Shown here piece by piece: positions 37,356 to 46,807 of a DNA stretch of 64,000 nt. This DNA is from Meira nashicola. Lineage: Eukaryota > Basidiomycota > Exobasidiomycetes > Exobasidiales > Brachybasidiaceae. The stretch's first letter is position 1, and each line of letters begins with the position of its first letter. Both the position numbers and the translations under genes were made by a program. Under the pieces are notes generated by a model that was not told the DNA's origin, ran no database searches, and saw nothing but the letters and a program-made list of their open reading frames with translations. The stretch is taken from contig BCJU01000003.1 in NCBI GenBank assembly GCA_001600355.1, positions 1,492,519 through 1,556,518 on the forward strand, given 5' to 3'.

Positions 37356-39587
37356 ATGGCAAAACAACCTGGCGATCAATTGGCTGTGGCCATCGGACCA
37401 AAAGCCGAAATGCCATCGATTAATTTGGCAGAATTTGCATTCTCTAATCCTTTTCAACATAGTCCTAATACTTATGCTTCTCCGAGTACAAAGAAGATCA
37501 ATAAAGGGCATTCATTCGAAGGATTACCCGTTCCACCACAATCAACAATCATGTACGATGCTAAAACTGGAGCATCAATCACTTGGGAACGTTTACGTGG
37601 TGATAGCTTACGAATTGCACGTTCTATCAATGCATTGATTGGACCTGAATTACCTTTTGATGGTCAAGATAATAATGTTCCCATTCACTCACCTCGAACA
37701 ACGATTATGGTTTGTTTGCCAAATTGCATGCCTTACGCTTCGATTGTTTTAGGAGCATGGTCTGCTTTGTGTACGGTAACAACGGTCAATTATCTACTTA
37801 TGCCTGATGAATTGGCGCATATACTCGCTAAATCTCGACCACAACTTATCTTCTGTGCTGCAGGAGAAGAAGGTGAAGAAAGAATGTGGCAAGCATTAGA
37901 AAGAGTGCACAACGGAAAGGTATCCAATCTAACTCCAGCAATTGCTGAACGTGCGCAAAAATGGTCAAAAGAATTAGCAACCGTTTGGCAAGCACAAAGG
38001 ACAAGATATTATCAGAGAGGAGATTTACCACCAAATGCTGCCAGACGAGTATTTACCGTTAATGTAGGTGCGACGTATGCTGGAGGGGCAGATTACTACG
38101 GTAGCAGTGCAAGAAAAGATGGTGTTTCTGCTTTGTCGGATCCTAATGATTGGTCACATCTTCTCGCGCCACCACAAGGTCATAAACAATCAGGTATTCT
38201 AGACAGTCTTTCTCGACCTGCATTCACAATCCGAAAATTATCTAGAGCTGAGCAACGTAGAAGGACAGCATTGATATTATGGAGCTCAGGAACTACAGGG
38301 CCAAGTAAAGGTGTTTTATTGAGTCATTTCGCTTTCATTTCTTCGATTTATTCCGGTTGGACTGCTTTGCCAATCTTGCATGGTCCTCCACACGGAGGTG
38401 AAAGATGGATCGCTATTGCACCTTGGAGTCACATGTATGGCTTGACTGTGATTTTATTACCAGCAATCACGATAGGAGCAACTGTAATCATTCCTGCTAA
38501 TCCAAGATTCGATTTGAAAGATTACCTTTCTTTAGTTGAACGTTATCGTGTTACGCATATGCATATTTCACCTCCAGTCGTCGTTCATTTAAGAAATTTA
38601 ATCGTTGAACAAAAACGAAAAGGAAAGCTTAATTCAAAGATCATAGAAACCGTTCGTGCAATATGTTGTGGAGGAGCACCAACTTCGAATGCAGCCATTC
38701 AAACGATATTCAATGCTATGGGTAAACCTGTTCATCAAGCATACGGAAGTACGGAAGCTGGATCAACTTCACATGCAACAGCAACGGATTACGAGGAGAA
38801 CAATACATCTGCACAAATGGAAATCGGAAGTGTAGGAACACCAATGACGAATGTAGAAATTGCAATTCATGCTATTCCGGGCTGTTTGACTTCAGAGGAA
38901 GTTGAACGTAGACGTCAAGATATTATTCGTCAAGTAGAAAGTTCTGGTTTAGAAGGAAAGAAGAGATTACATGCTTTACAAAAAGGCTTACCAGGAGAGA
39001 TTTGGGTTCGAGCTAATTCGAATATGCAAGGCTATTATTCTGGATTAGGATCAGATGATACACTTCAAACGGAAGCAATATCTGGTGCATTGGATTTGAC
39101 AAATACCAATAATTCGATCACCAAAGATGGTTGGTTTAAGACGGGAGATGAAGGTGTTTTGGACGCACACGGTCAATTATGGATCGTTGGAAGATTGAAA
39201 GAATTGATCAAAGTGAAAGGGTTTCAAGTTGCGCCTGTAGAATTGGATAGCATTTTTGGAAAACATGAAGAAGTGAATGATGCAGCTGCAGTAGGCGTTT
39301 CTGATAAAGATGGAAGTGAAGAGATTTGTATGTACGTTGTACCAAATCAATCTTCAATCTTAAAAGATGAAAAAGCGCAAGAAGAATTAATTAAAAGGTT
39401 AACGAATTATATTATCAATTTATCAGTTTATTATAAATGGCCAAAATTTTTTGTCATTTGCGAAAATCTCATCAAAAATCCTTCTGGTAAAATTTTACGC
39501 AAAGATTTACATACGATTCCGGGAAAACGACATATCGCTCCAAGACCAACAACAAAGATGCCATTGATGAGAGAGGCGAGATTGTGA
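37356..39587 (+). CDS. AMP-binding acyl-CoA synthetase / 4CL-like ligase
   Basis: 743 residues from the ATG at 37356. ANL-family motifs in order: LILWSSGTTGPSKGVLLSH (P-loop), APWSHMYG, GGAPTSNAAI, YGSTEAGSTS, WFKTGDEGVLDAHGQLWIVG, RLKELIKVKGFQVAPVELD, and NPSGKILRKDL with the catalytic Lys. A Tyr/Arg-rich insert of about 100 residues (near 190-290) before the P-loop makes it longer than usual. It likely adenylates a fatty or aromatic acid and transfers it to CoA. No SKL-type peroxisomal C-terminus. Confidence 0.87.
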   Translation: MAKQPGDQLAVAIGPKAEMPSINLAEFAFSNPFQHSPNTYASPSTKKINKGHSFEGLPVPPQSTIMYDAKTGASITWERLRGDSLRIARSINALIGPELPFDGQDNNVPIHSPRTTIMVCLPNCMPYASIVLGAWSALCTVTTVNYLLMPDELAHILAKSRPQLIFCAAGEEGEERMWQALERVHNGKVSNLTPAIAERAQKWSKELATVWQAQRTRYYQRGDLPPNAARRVFTVNVGATYAGGADYYGSSARKDGVSALSDPNDWSHLLAPPQGHKQSGILDSLSRPAFTIRKLSRAEQRRRTALILWSSGTTGPSKGVLLSHFAFISSIYSGWTALPILHGPPHGGERWIAIAPWSHMYGLTVILLPAITIGATVIIPANPRFDLKDYLSLVERYRVTHMHISPPVVVHLRNLIVEQKRKGKLNSKIIETVRAICCGGAPTSNAAIQTIFNAMGKPVHQAYGSTEAGSTSHATATDYEENNTSAQMEIGSVGTPMTNVEIAIHAIPGCLTSEEVERRRQDIIRQVESSGLEGKKRLHALQKGLPGEIWVRANSNMQGYYSGLGSDDTLQTEAISGALDLTNTNNSITKDGWFKTGDEGVLDAHGQLWIVGRLKELIKVKGFQVAPVELDSIFGKHEEVNDAAAVGVSDKDGSEEICMYVVPNQSSILKDEKAQEELIKRLTNYIINLSVYYKWPKFFVICENLIKNPSGKILRKDLHTIPGKRHIAPRPTTKMPLMREARL

Positions 39588-40085
39588 TGTGAAAAAGATT
39601 ATACACTGTACTTTAAATGTATGAATGTCCCCGAATTTATATATAGAATAGTCGTAGTCCGTTGTAAGCATGCATGACTTTAATTTCAAGCCGAACAAAG
39701 AAAGAAGGCTTGGGAAGATCGAATACGCTAAAACGTATGTGCATGGAAAATGTGTTGGTCTTTTGTTGTTTTTTTTGCGGGGGAGAGAGAAAAAGTGCCT
39801 TTAAGTGGAGGGCGGCGGTGTGCATGAGTGTATAAAAGTAGATGACTCCAAAAGCCGTTGGAAGCAAATACCGTTCTGTTCAATTCTACATACATACATA
39901 TTCGTCCATCACAAAAGCGGGAGAAAGTGCACAGGATCACCCGAAAAAAAGCCACTCCACATCCCAATTTAACTGGAAAGTGGAAAAGTATATAACATTA
40001 CAACATTCTAATTTTCACTCGTGCATTTTAACCACCACATCTTCTAACAACAACACTTGAAAAATAACAACAAATTTTAATAACA
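39588..40085 (+). promoter_or_regulatory. Promoter region of the peroxiredoxin gene
   Basis: CA/AC-rich leader before the ATG at 40086 with AGTATATAACATT near 39988 as a TATA candidate. GTCCCCGAATT occurs at 39627, near-identical to 17066, but next to no secreted-protein gene. Confidence 0.4.
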
Positions 40086-40607
40086 ATGGCAGACTTATTT
40101 GACAAGCTTAAAGCAGCTACAGGCTCAAAACTCAAGCAAGGCTCTAAAGTTCCAGCAGGAATTGCATTGAAAGAAGATGATCCACACAAAGGAACTGTTC
40201 AACTTGATCAAATTGGTGGAAAATTCCTAATCGTTGGAGTTCCGGGTGCATTTACACCACCTTGTTCTTCTCACGTACCAGGATACGTTGAACATGCAGA
40301 TAAACTTGCCGAAAAAGGAATTAAATCAGTTTATATTGTTGCAATTAATGATGCATTCACAACTCAAGCATGGAAAGAAAAACTTGGTTCTTCAAATCCA
40401 AACGTTCACTTTTTAGCAGATGATACAGGTGCATTTACAAAAGCTGCAGGTCTTTCATTCGATGCAACAGGTTTATTAGGTAACACACGTTCTCAACGTT
40501 ATGTTGCCGTAATTGAAAATGGAACAGTTCAACAAATCTTTATCGAAGATGAAGCTCCAAACGTTACAGTAACAAAAGCTGATAACGTTTTACAAGCTTT
40601 GTCTTGA
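40086..40607 (+). CDS. AHP1: Peroxiredoxin, Prx5/Ahp1 type
   Basis: 173 residues. The peroxidatic motif PGAFTPPCSSHVPGY carries Cys 60. AINDAFTTQAWKEKLG and VHFLADDTGAFTKAAGL are typical of fungal Prx5/Pmp20 proteins. No second conserved Cys is evident, so it is probably of atypical or 1-Cys type. It reduces peroxides with thiol donors. No N-terminal presequence, so cytosolic; the C-terminus LQALS is not a clear peroxisomal signal. Abundant-protein codon use (GCA, GGT, AAA). Confidence 0.95.
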   Translation: MADLFDKLKAATGSKLKQGSKVPAGIALKEDDPHKGTVQLDQIGGKFLIVGVPGAFTPPCSSHVPGYVEHADKLAEKGIKSVYIVAINDAFTTQAWKEKLGSSNPNVHFLADDTGAFTKAAGLSFDATGLLGNTRSQRYVAVIENGTVQQIFIEDEAPNVTVTKADNVLQALS

Positions 40608-40640
40608 ATATAATAATCTACTTATATTATTGTTTGAAAC

Positions 40641-40645
40641 GCCCC
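40641..40645 (+). promoter_or_regulatory. GCCCC box
   Basis: It lies 144 bp before the ATG at 40785, inside the spacing range seen in the main cluster. Confidence 0.4.
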
Positions 40646-40784
40646 ATGAAAATATAATGAATATGATTATAAACGATTATTGTGCTCCGATGGCAGTGTT
40701 GAATGAAATTATAAGTGAGCGGTAAGGTTTTGTGGTGATAGTCTTTCTGCATAACATCTTTGTTTCCGAGCAATTCACTTAGAA

Positions 40785-41231
40785 ATGTTTTCTAACTCGA
40801 TCTTTCTTATTATTGTTCTTTTTTGGATTATACTTCCCTTTAGCAACTCATTGCCTATATTTGAATGTTTAGGTCAATGTTCTCAACAAAGAGATCCTAA
40901 TATGATGACAAATGTGAGTCAAAACTAAATGCCTCCTTTTCTTGGTTGATTGATTGTTTATTCTTTTCTATAGAGAGAAGCAAGAAAGTACAATGATAAA
41001 TATCCATTTAGATATGATTCTTTCATTGCTGAAACGTACCCTAACAGGGTAGGAGATTTAATTAAAACAAAAAGTAATAAGATTGAACATGCACTAGCTT
41101 CAATAGGTTTACCTACAAATAAACATGATTTAAAATACGGACCAGAAGGTAAAAAGAAAAAAAAGACTGATCCAATTCGTATCAAAGAGCAATATTGGTT
41201 TGCAGTACAACCAGGTCAAAAGAGAATTTAA
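40785..41231 (+). CDS. Small secreted protein, second family, two exons
   Basis: Exons 40785-40913 and 40974-41231. A 60-bp intron (GTGAGT, CTATAG) joins phase-0 exons; product 128 residues. Signal peptide to about 22, then CLGQCS with two cysteines. Exon 2 has YPFRYDSFIAETYPNRVGDL, NKIEHALASIGLPTNKHDL and YWFAVQPGQKRI. Paralogue of the next gene: YPF-x2-DSF-x-AE-x-Y-x2-RVGD is shared and the intron falls at the same place, just after the secreted N-terminal segment. Function unknown. Confidence 0.8.
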
Positions 41232-41313
41232 CTGCATTTTCTACACAGCAGCAAACGCACGCACGCACGCATTCCAGTACAATTCTCGGAGCTTGAGAGA
41301 ATGCTTTTAGATA

Positions 41314-41324
41314 GCCCCCCCCCC
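41314..41324 (+). promoter_or_regulatory. GCCCCCCCCCC run
   Basis: Runs of C preceded by AG at 41313-41324, 121-131 bp before the ATG at 41445. Possibly an expanded GCCCC box. Confidence 0.3.
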
Positions 41325-41444
41325 AAATAAACCGAAATGAGCCGAATTCATACCATTTCTAAAAAAAAGGCTGTACTTTTGATAGTTATAAAAGATATAT
41401 TGTACTTTTCCTTTCATCTTCATCTTCTCCCCCATTTGAAAAAA

Positions 41445-42070
41445 ATGGAGTTCCTTAGTATCTTTGTCGTTATCGTTCTGTTCTCTTTCTCTTCAGCTAC
41501 ACCTATACCAGGTAAAAAGGCAAGACTTGAACGTGCAAAGTATAATGAAGTGAGTAATTTTGTCGTACGTGAATCATTCAATTTATATTTCTAAAAACAC
41601 AATTTATTCTTTTTAAATATATACAATCTCAGAAAGGAGCAGCAAAGCAAGTAGAATGGTATCCATTCTCAAGTGATTCTTTTGTTGCAGAACATTATTC
41701 TGATAGGGTAGGTGATGTTATTCATTCACATCCTAATAAAATCTTAAATGGAATGGCAAAGATTGGTGTTGAAACTGATAAACATGATATGGAATGGGGT
41801 AAATGGGGAAAACCACAAGAAAAAAGACTTAAACCACAATTATGGTACGTTCGTGATTGGGGTCAAAAGAAATCTCCTCCTCCAAAAGAGACAGTAGTTC
41901 ATGAAGATTTACCAAAAGCTAAACAATTAGGAATGGTAGAAGAATATCCGAATTCTAATAAATCCAATCAATTGAATGGTAGAAATGTTGCAAATAGAAA
42001 AGTACGTGAACCTCGAAAGGAAGTACTTCCTACCACTTCTAAACGTAATTCACGTAATCCCAAATCCTAG
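41445..42070 (+). CDS. Small secreted protein, second family, two exons
   Basis: Exons 41445-41549 and 41633-42070. An 83-bp intron (GTGAGT, CTCAG) is at the same position and phase as in the gene at 40785; product 180 residues. Signal peptide MEFLSIFVVIVLFSFSSATP. Exon 2 has WYPFSSDSFVAEHYSDRVGD, NKILNGMAKIGVETDKHDM and LWYVRDWGQKK. A Lys/Arg/Asn-rich C-terminal extension is absent in the neighbour. I chose the ATG at 41445 because the upstream in-frame ATG (41337) would bury the signal peptide. Confidence 0.8.
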
Positions 42071-42295
42071 CTCTTTCTCTGGCATTTATTTCTTTTTTTT
42101 TATTTCCAATTTATGTCCTACACTCGTTTGATTTAGCCCGAGTAAGCGAAAGATATAAAAGTATGCTTCTTAGACTTGGCGGACGCGTCTTGATAGGCTT
42201 GGGAATAAGGTTTGTTTGTATGCATACACACATTGTGGACTTCAGTGGAGAATTCATTTCTTCTTACCCGCCATCCTTCTTCTTCTAAACAAACA

Positions 42296-43339
42296 ATGGT
42301 ACTACGTTGTGGATCTGAAGCTTTCTTACTTTTAAGACAAGGGTGTTCAAGATCTATAAGGGTGCCTAGTGTTTCTTCATCAAGTCTTCCACATTTAAGA
42401 AGCTTCAGTGTATCTTCATTTCGACAAGCAGAAGGTCCAGTAGAATTAGCATATGAATCCTACCAGCCACCAAAAGACAAAGACCCTATAACGGATGCCA
42501 AAGCGGTAGTATTATGTCATGGATTATTCGGTTCAAAGCAAAATTGGAGATCTTTAGGTAAATCAATCGCTCAAAGATTAGCAGTTCCAGTTTATGCAGT
42601 AGATTTACGCAATCATGGAACGTCACCGCATACATCAAGTATGAGATACGATGAAATGGCAAAAGATTTAATTAGATTCTTTGAAGATCATAAAATTAAA
42701 CAAGCAATTTTAACTGGACATTCGATGGGAGGTAAAACTGTTCAAAGTATGGCATTAGATAAAGATGTTCCAAACGATTTTATACGTTATCTTATCAGTG
42801 TTGATATGTCACCGGCTCGTGGACCGCTTAGTAAAGAATTCGCACAATACGTCCAAAAGATGTGTGAAATTGAAGAAAAACAATGTTCATCAAGACAAGA
42901 AGCTGATAAAGTATTAGAAGAAGTTGAACCTGAATTAGGAATACGTCAATTTTTACTCACAAATCTTACTCGAGCACCTGGATCAGATCATTGGACATTC
43001 AGAATTCCTATTAAAACGATTGGTGGAATATTGGAAGAACAAATTGGCGATTTTCCATACGAAGATGAACAAGGTTTAATGAGAAAAGCTGATGAAGCAC
43101 TTGCAGAAAGGTTAGGTAAGCAATTCACATCAACTAAACAAAGGCCAACGAGTAGATGGGACGGAGAAACATTATTTATTAAAGGTGCAAATAGCAAATA
43201 TATCAATAAAAGAAATATTCCAATCTGTGATGCACTTTTCCCAAAAGCTAAACATGCAACTTTACAAACTGGACATTGGGTACAAGCTGAAAAACCAAAT
43301 GAATTCGTTGATGAGATGGTGAATTTTGTAAGCAAATAA
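42296..43339 (+). CDS. Mitochondrial alpha/beta hydrolase, ABHD11/Imo32/Eat1-like
   Basis: 347 residues from the ATG at 42296. An Arg/Ser-rich presequence (MVLRCGSEAFLLLRQGCSR to about 48) suggests mitochondrial import. The hydrolase fold has VVLCHGLFGSKQNWRSLG (oxyanion region), VYAVDLRNHGTSPHTSSMRY, the nucleophile elbow LTGHSMGGK (Ser 143) and the late HWVQAEKP with the catalytic His. The closest known proteins are human ABHD11 and yeast Imo32/Eat1, esterases or ethanol acyltransferases. Exact substrate not readable. Confidence 0.88.
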   Translation: MVLRCGSEAFLLLRQGCSRSIRVPSVSSSSLPHLRSFSVSSFRQAEGPVELAYESYQPPKDKDPITDAKAVVLCHGLFGSKQNWRSLGKSIAQRLAVPVYAVDLRNHGTSPHTSSMRYDEMAKDLIRFFEDHKIKQAILTGHSMGGKTVQSMALDKDVPNDFIRYLISVDMSPARGPLSKEFAQYVQKMCEIEEKQCSSRQEADKVLEEVEPELGIRQFLLTNLTRAPGSDHWTFRIPIKTIGGILEEQIGDFPYEDEQGLMRKADEALAERLGKQFTSTKQRPTSRWDGETLFIKGANSKYINKRNIPICDALFPKAKHATLQTGHWVQAEKPNEFVDEMVNFVSK

Positions 43340-43833
43340 AAACAAAAATGAAGTCTTATCAAAATACTTGAGAAGTATTGACTAAACGATCCAATAATAA
43401 AAATAGATTGTTTTGATTTAAGAAAATGTTAAGAGGATGTATTGAACGTGAAAACAAGGACATACTTGAAGGTGGGTTTAAATTGTTCCTACTTGCAATA
43501 AAAAGTTGTCAGATTTGTTTCTTGAATGTTGAAGTTGGCTTGATAGAGAGAACCTACATCATACATCTCTTTCAAGCATCTACATTACCAACATCACTTT
43601 CTTTCCAAACAAGTCTAATCGTCATCGTAGATAGAATAAAAGGTCGTAAAGCAGAACCATCGCGCACGGTCATAAAATTTGGGCGTGTGTCCTGGAAAAG
43701 CGTGGAAAGTAGTTCGTGCGCAAACACACAGGGCGTATGCAGTATGATTTAGTCTAGTCTAATCTTTTCAATACAGGCAGATTTTTTGATAGATTGCTTA
43801 ACATCTTCTCCATCACCCAAAATTACATTCAGC
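43340..43833 (+). other. Intergenic upstream of the PFK2/FBPase-2 gene
   Basis: 3' flank of the hydrolase gene and leader of the next. No motif stands out. Confidence 0.4.
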
Positions 43834-46326
43834 ATGTCTTCAGCCAATTCTCCACCAAGTGGTGGTGGTAGCACAGGCACCAGCAATACAAACGATAATC
43901 AAAACAATAAATCTCGCTCTCAAACACGCTCTCCTATGTTACCTTTTTCTCGTTTACCACATGCTACAATCAGTTCTTCAACTTCTCCTTCAGCTACTCC
44001 ATTACCTGGATTGACAACAGGCAATAATTCACAAAGGATCACTCGTGGTGCAAGTGTTATTCCGCCTGCAGCACATTCTACTTCAGCACCTAATCTTGCC
44101 AGATCTACTTCATTGCATTCAAGATCATCACAAAGATCAATCAGTTCGGCTACTTCTTCACCGCCTTTACAACCTCAAAATGCACCGCCTCTAACCAGTA
44201 AACAATCTCGTCATTTATCACATGGAGCTCAAACAAGGCCAGTTCCTCAACCTACAACTCATCAAAAAGATGCATTTGATATGGCAGTAGCTTCTTCAGC
44301 ATTATCCAGTAGCTCGGAAGGTTTACAAGCTTTATTACGTGATCATCCTGAATTGGTCAGTTCAAGTTTAAGTCGTGCTGCTGGTCCTGAATATAATGAA
44401 GTAAGCGAAAGTACTCGTGGAAGTCGTGGAGGCAGTCAAAAAGGTAGTTTACCCGGAACGCCAGCAGAAGAAATTGCTGCTCCGACTACGATGAGTGAAG
44501 TATCAGTCGCTACTGGCGATGTTAAACCAAATTTAGGAGCAACAGGTAAGTGTCAAAGATCAAAAAAAGATATTTTCATCATCCTTCTCACAAAAAGGCG
44601 CCGGCTGAAAGATAGCTTACGTACTTCAGCTCCGGTCTTGCCTCCGCTCCCGGCTCACCCGCACGAAATGCTTGCGCGTGATTCTCCGAAGCGGGCGAAA
44701 GTACACTTGTCGTGTGCCTGAACTGTGGCTGAACAAACATGCTGATACATCTTTTGATATTCTTTCCTCCTTTCTCTTTTACCCCACTTTCCTTCAACGA
44801 TTATTATCGCGATGGTCATTCAACATCATGATCCCTCTTCATCACGATCCTCCACTTCTATCCCTCAATCGCCACTAATTGATGGCGGCGAACAAGGTGC
44901 GAAGCCGGACTATTCTCAGGCAAAGATTGTTGTTGCAATGGTGGGCTTGCCGGCGCGGGGAAAGAGTTATTTGAGCAACAAATTGATGAGATATTTACGA
45001 TGGTTAGAGTATGACGTCAAAGTTTTCAACGTAGGTCAATTGCGAAGAGCTTTAGCAAAAGCAAAACTCAAAGAATCTGGACAAAAGGAAGATCATACAG
45101 CAAAGTTCTTTGATCCCCACAACCCACAAGCTTATCAATTACGTACACAAATGGCAGAGGAATGCTTGGAACAATTGATTGGATGGCTTAAAAACGGAGG
45201 AAATGTTGGAATTCATGATGCTACCAATAGTTCCAAAGCACGCAGAGACGCAATCGCAGCTCGCATTGCCAAAGAACCAGATCTCAAATTGGTCTTTTTA
45301 GAAAGCATCTGTACTGACCCTGCCGTAATTGCAGCCAATGTGGCAGTCAAAGTAAGCAGTGGAGATCCAGATTACGCCAATATGAGTCCAGAAACGGCAA
45401 AGAAAGATTTCTTGGAGCGTATCAAACACTACGAAGAAGGTTATGAATCGGTCGATGCAGATGGTACTGAATCACATTTGAGTTATTGCAAAATTTACGA
45501 CGTTGGTAGAGCAGTGACTGTGAATCAAATTCATGGATATTTAGAAAGTCGAATCGCATTTTACCTGATGAATTTGCACATCACACCTAGAAACATCTTC
45601 TTCTCCCGTCACGGAGAATCTCAATATAACGTCGAAGGAAAGATTGGAGGAGATTCAGATTTATCAGAACGCGGTTGGCAATACGCAAAAGCTTTACCTC
45701 AATTAGTCAAAGATGCCGTTGGCGATGCACCTTTGACGGTATGGCATAGTACGTTAAAGAGAACAGCACAAACTGCTTCATTTTTACCTTATCCAAAGCT
45801 GGCATGGAAATCATTAGACGAATTAGACGCAGGCGTTTGCGATGCAATGACGTATGAAGAAATTGAACAATATTATCCTGAAGATTATGCAAGTAGAGAT
45901 GAAGATAAATTCAATTATCGTTATAGAGGAGGAGAAAGTTATCGTGACGTTGTCGTTCGATTGGAACCTGTAATTATGGAATTGGAACGACAAGAAAATA
46001 TCTTGATTATTGGTCATCAAGCCATCTTGCGTGCTCTTTATGCTTATTTCCATTCATTAAATCAAGAAGATTTACCTTATATCAAAATTCCGTTGCATAC
46101 TTTATTGGAATTAACTCCAGCCGCATTTGGAACTCGTGAAAGAAGGTATAAAGCACCGATCGAAGCTGTCAATACTCATCGCGATAAACCACCTGCAAAA
46201 GAGACAATCGCACCTGATAGTCCAGTCAGTCCGGACGAATCTACCGTTTCGAAAGAATTGATGGAAGCAGCCACTTCTTTACCTCCCAGTCAGATAGATC
46301 CTGCTGGAGGTGTCATTCTCGATTAA
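43834..46326 (+). CDS. PFK26: 6-phosphofructo-2-kinase / fructose-2,6-bisphosphatase
   Basis: Likely two exons, 43834-44545 and 44897-46326, with an intron of about 350 bp (GTAAGT donor, AACAAG acceptor). Phases agree, and no acceptor exists between the in-frame stop at 44755 and the ATG at 44812. Exon 1 is a Ser/Pro-rich N-terminal extension of about 237 residues. The kinase domain has VVAMVGLPARGKSYLSNKL (P-loop) and VFLESICTDP. The phosphatase domain has IFFSRHGESQYN and ILIIGHQAILRAL. It makes and breaks fructose-2,6-bisphosphate, controlling glycolysis. An alternative start at 44812 would give a 504-residue enzyme without the extension. Confidence 0.85.
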
Positions 46327-46807
46327 ATAGTAAAATCAATACAAATATACACCACTTACGTTTATCATTGTCTAGAACTTCATCACCACTTGTACTTTAC
46401 GCATATCCTAAAAGAAAGCAATACAATATAGCATCTCACGTTGTTCTGACAAAAGAGCTGAATTTTATGAGTTCCGTGAAATAGCATCATAGGAATAAGA
46501 GAGAAAAGAGACAAATTGAAACGAGAAAGAGGAGACTACAGTTCATATAAAAATTGCAAGAGAGAGAGAATGAATGATGATGAATTTATATAGAAGGAGA
46601 GAAAGTGGATGGGAGAAAAATAAAAGAAGCAACCACAAGCTGCCTCGTGCTTCCTCGCAATTTGTGCTTAAAATGGAATCTTGAGAAGTGTTTAAAAGAG
46701 TAATGTCCATATTTATATTGATTTGAGTCCATGAGAAATCCTGGCACGATCGGAAAGGTCAGGGACCGAGCAAGTCATATGAGAGAGAGAGAGAAAAAAT
46801 TTATTGT
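46327..46807. other. Intergenic between convergent genes
   Basis: Shared 3' region of the PFK2 gene (plus) and the chitin synthase gene (minus); purine-rich GAGA stretches near 46490-46620 and 46780-46800. No gene seen. Confidence 0.4.

Noticed and set aside
37356..39587. Non-ribosomal peptide synthetase adenylation domain
   Set aside because: No carrier-protein or condensation domain follows, and the motif order fits stand-alone acyl-CoA ligases.
17066..39637. GTCCCCGAATT shared by 17066 and 39627 as a specific element
   Set aside because: Only two copies, one far from any secreted gene; treated as chance.
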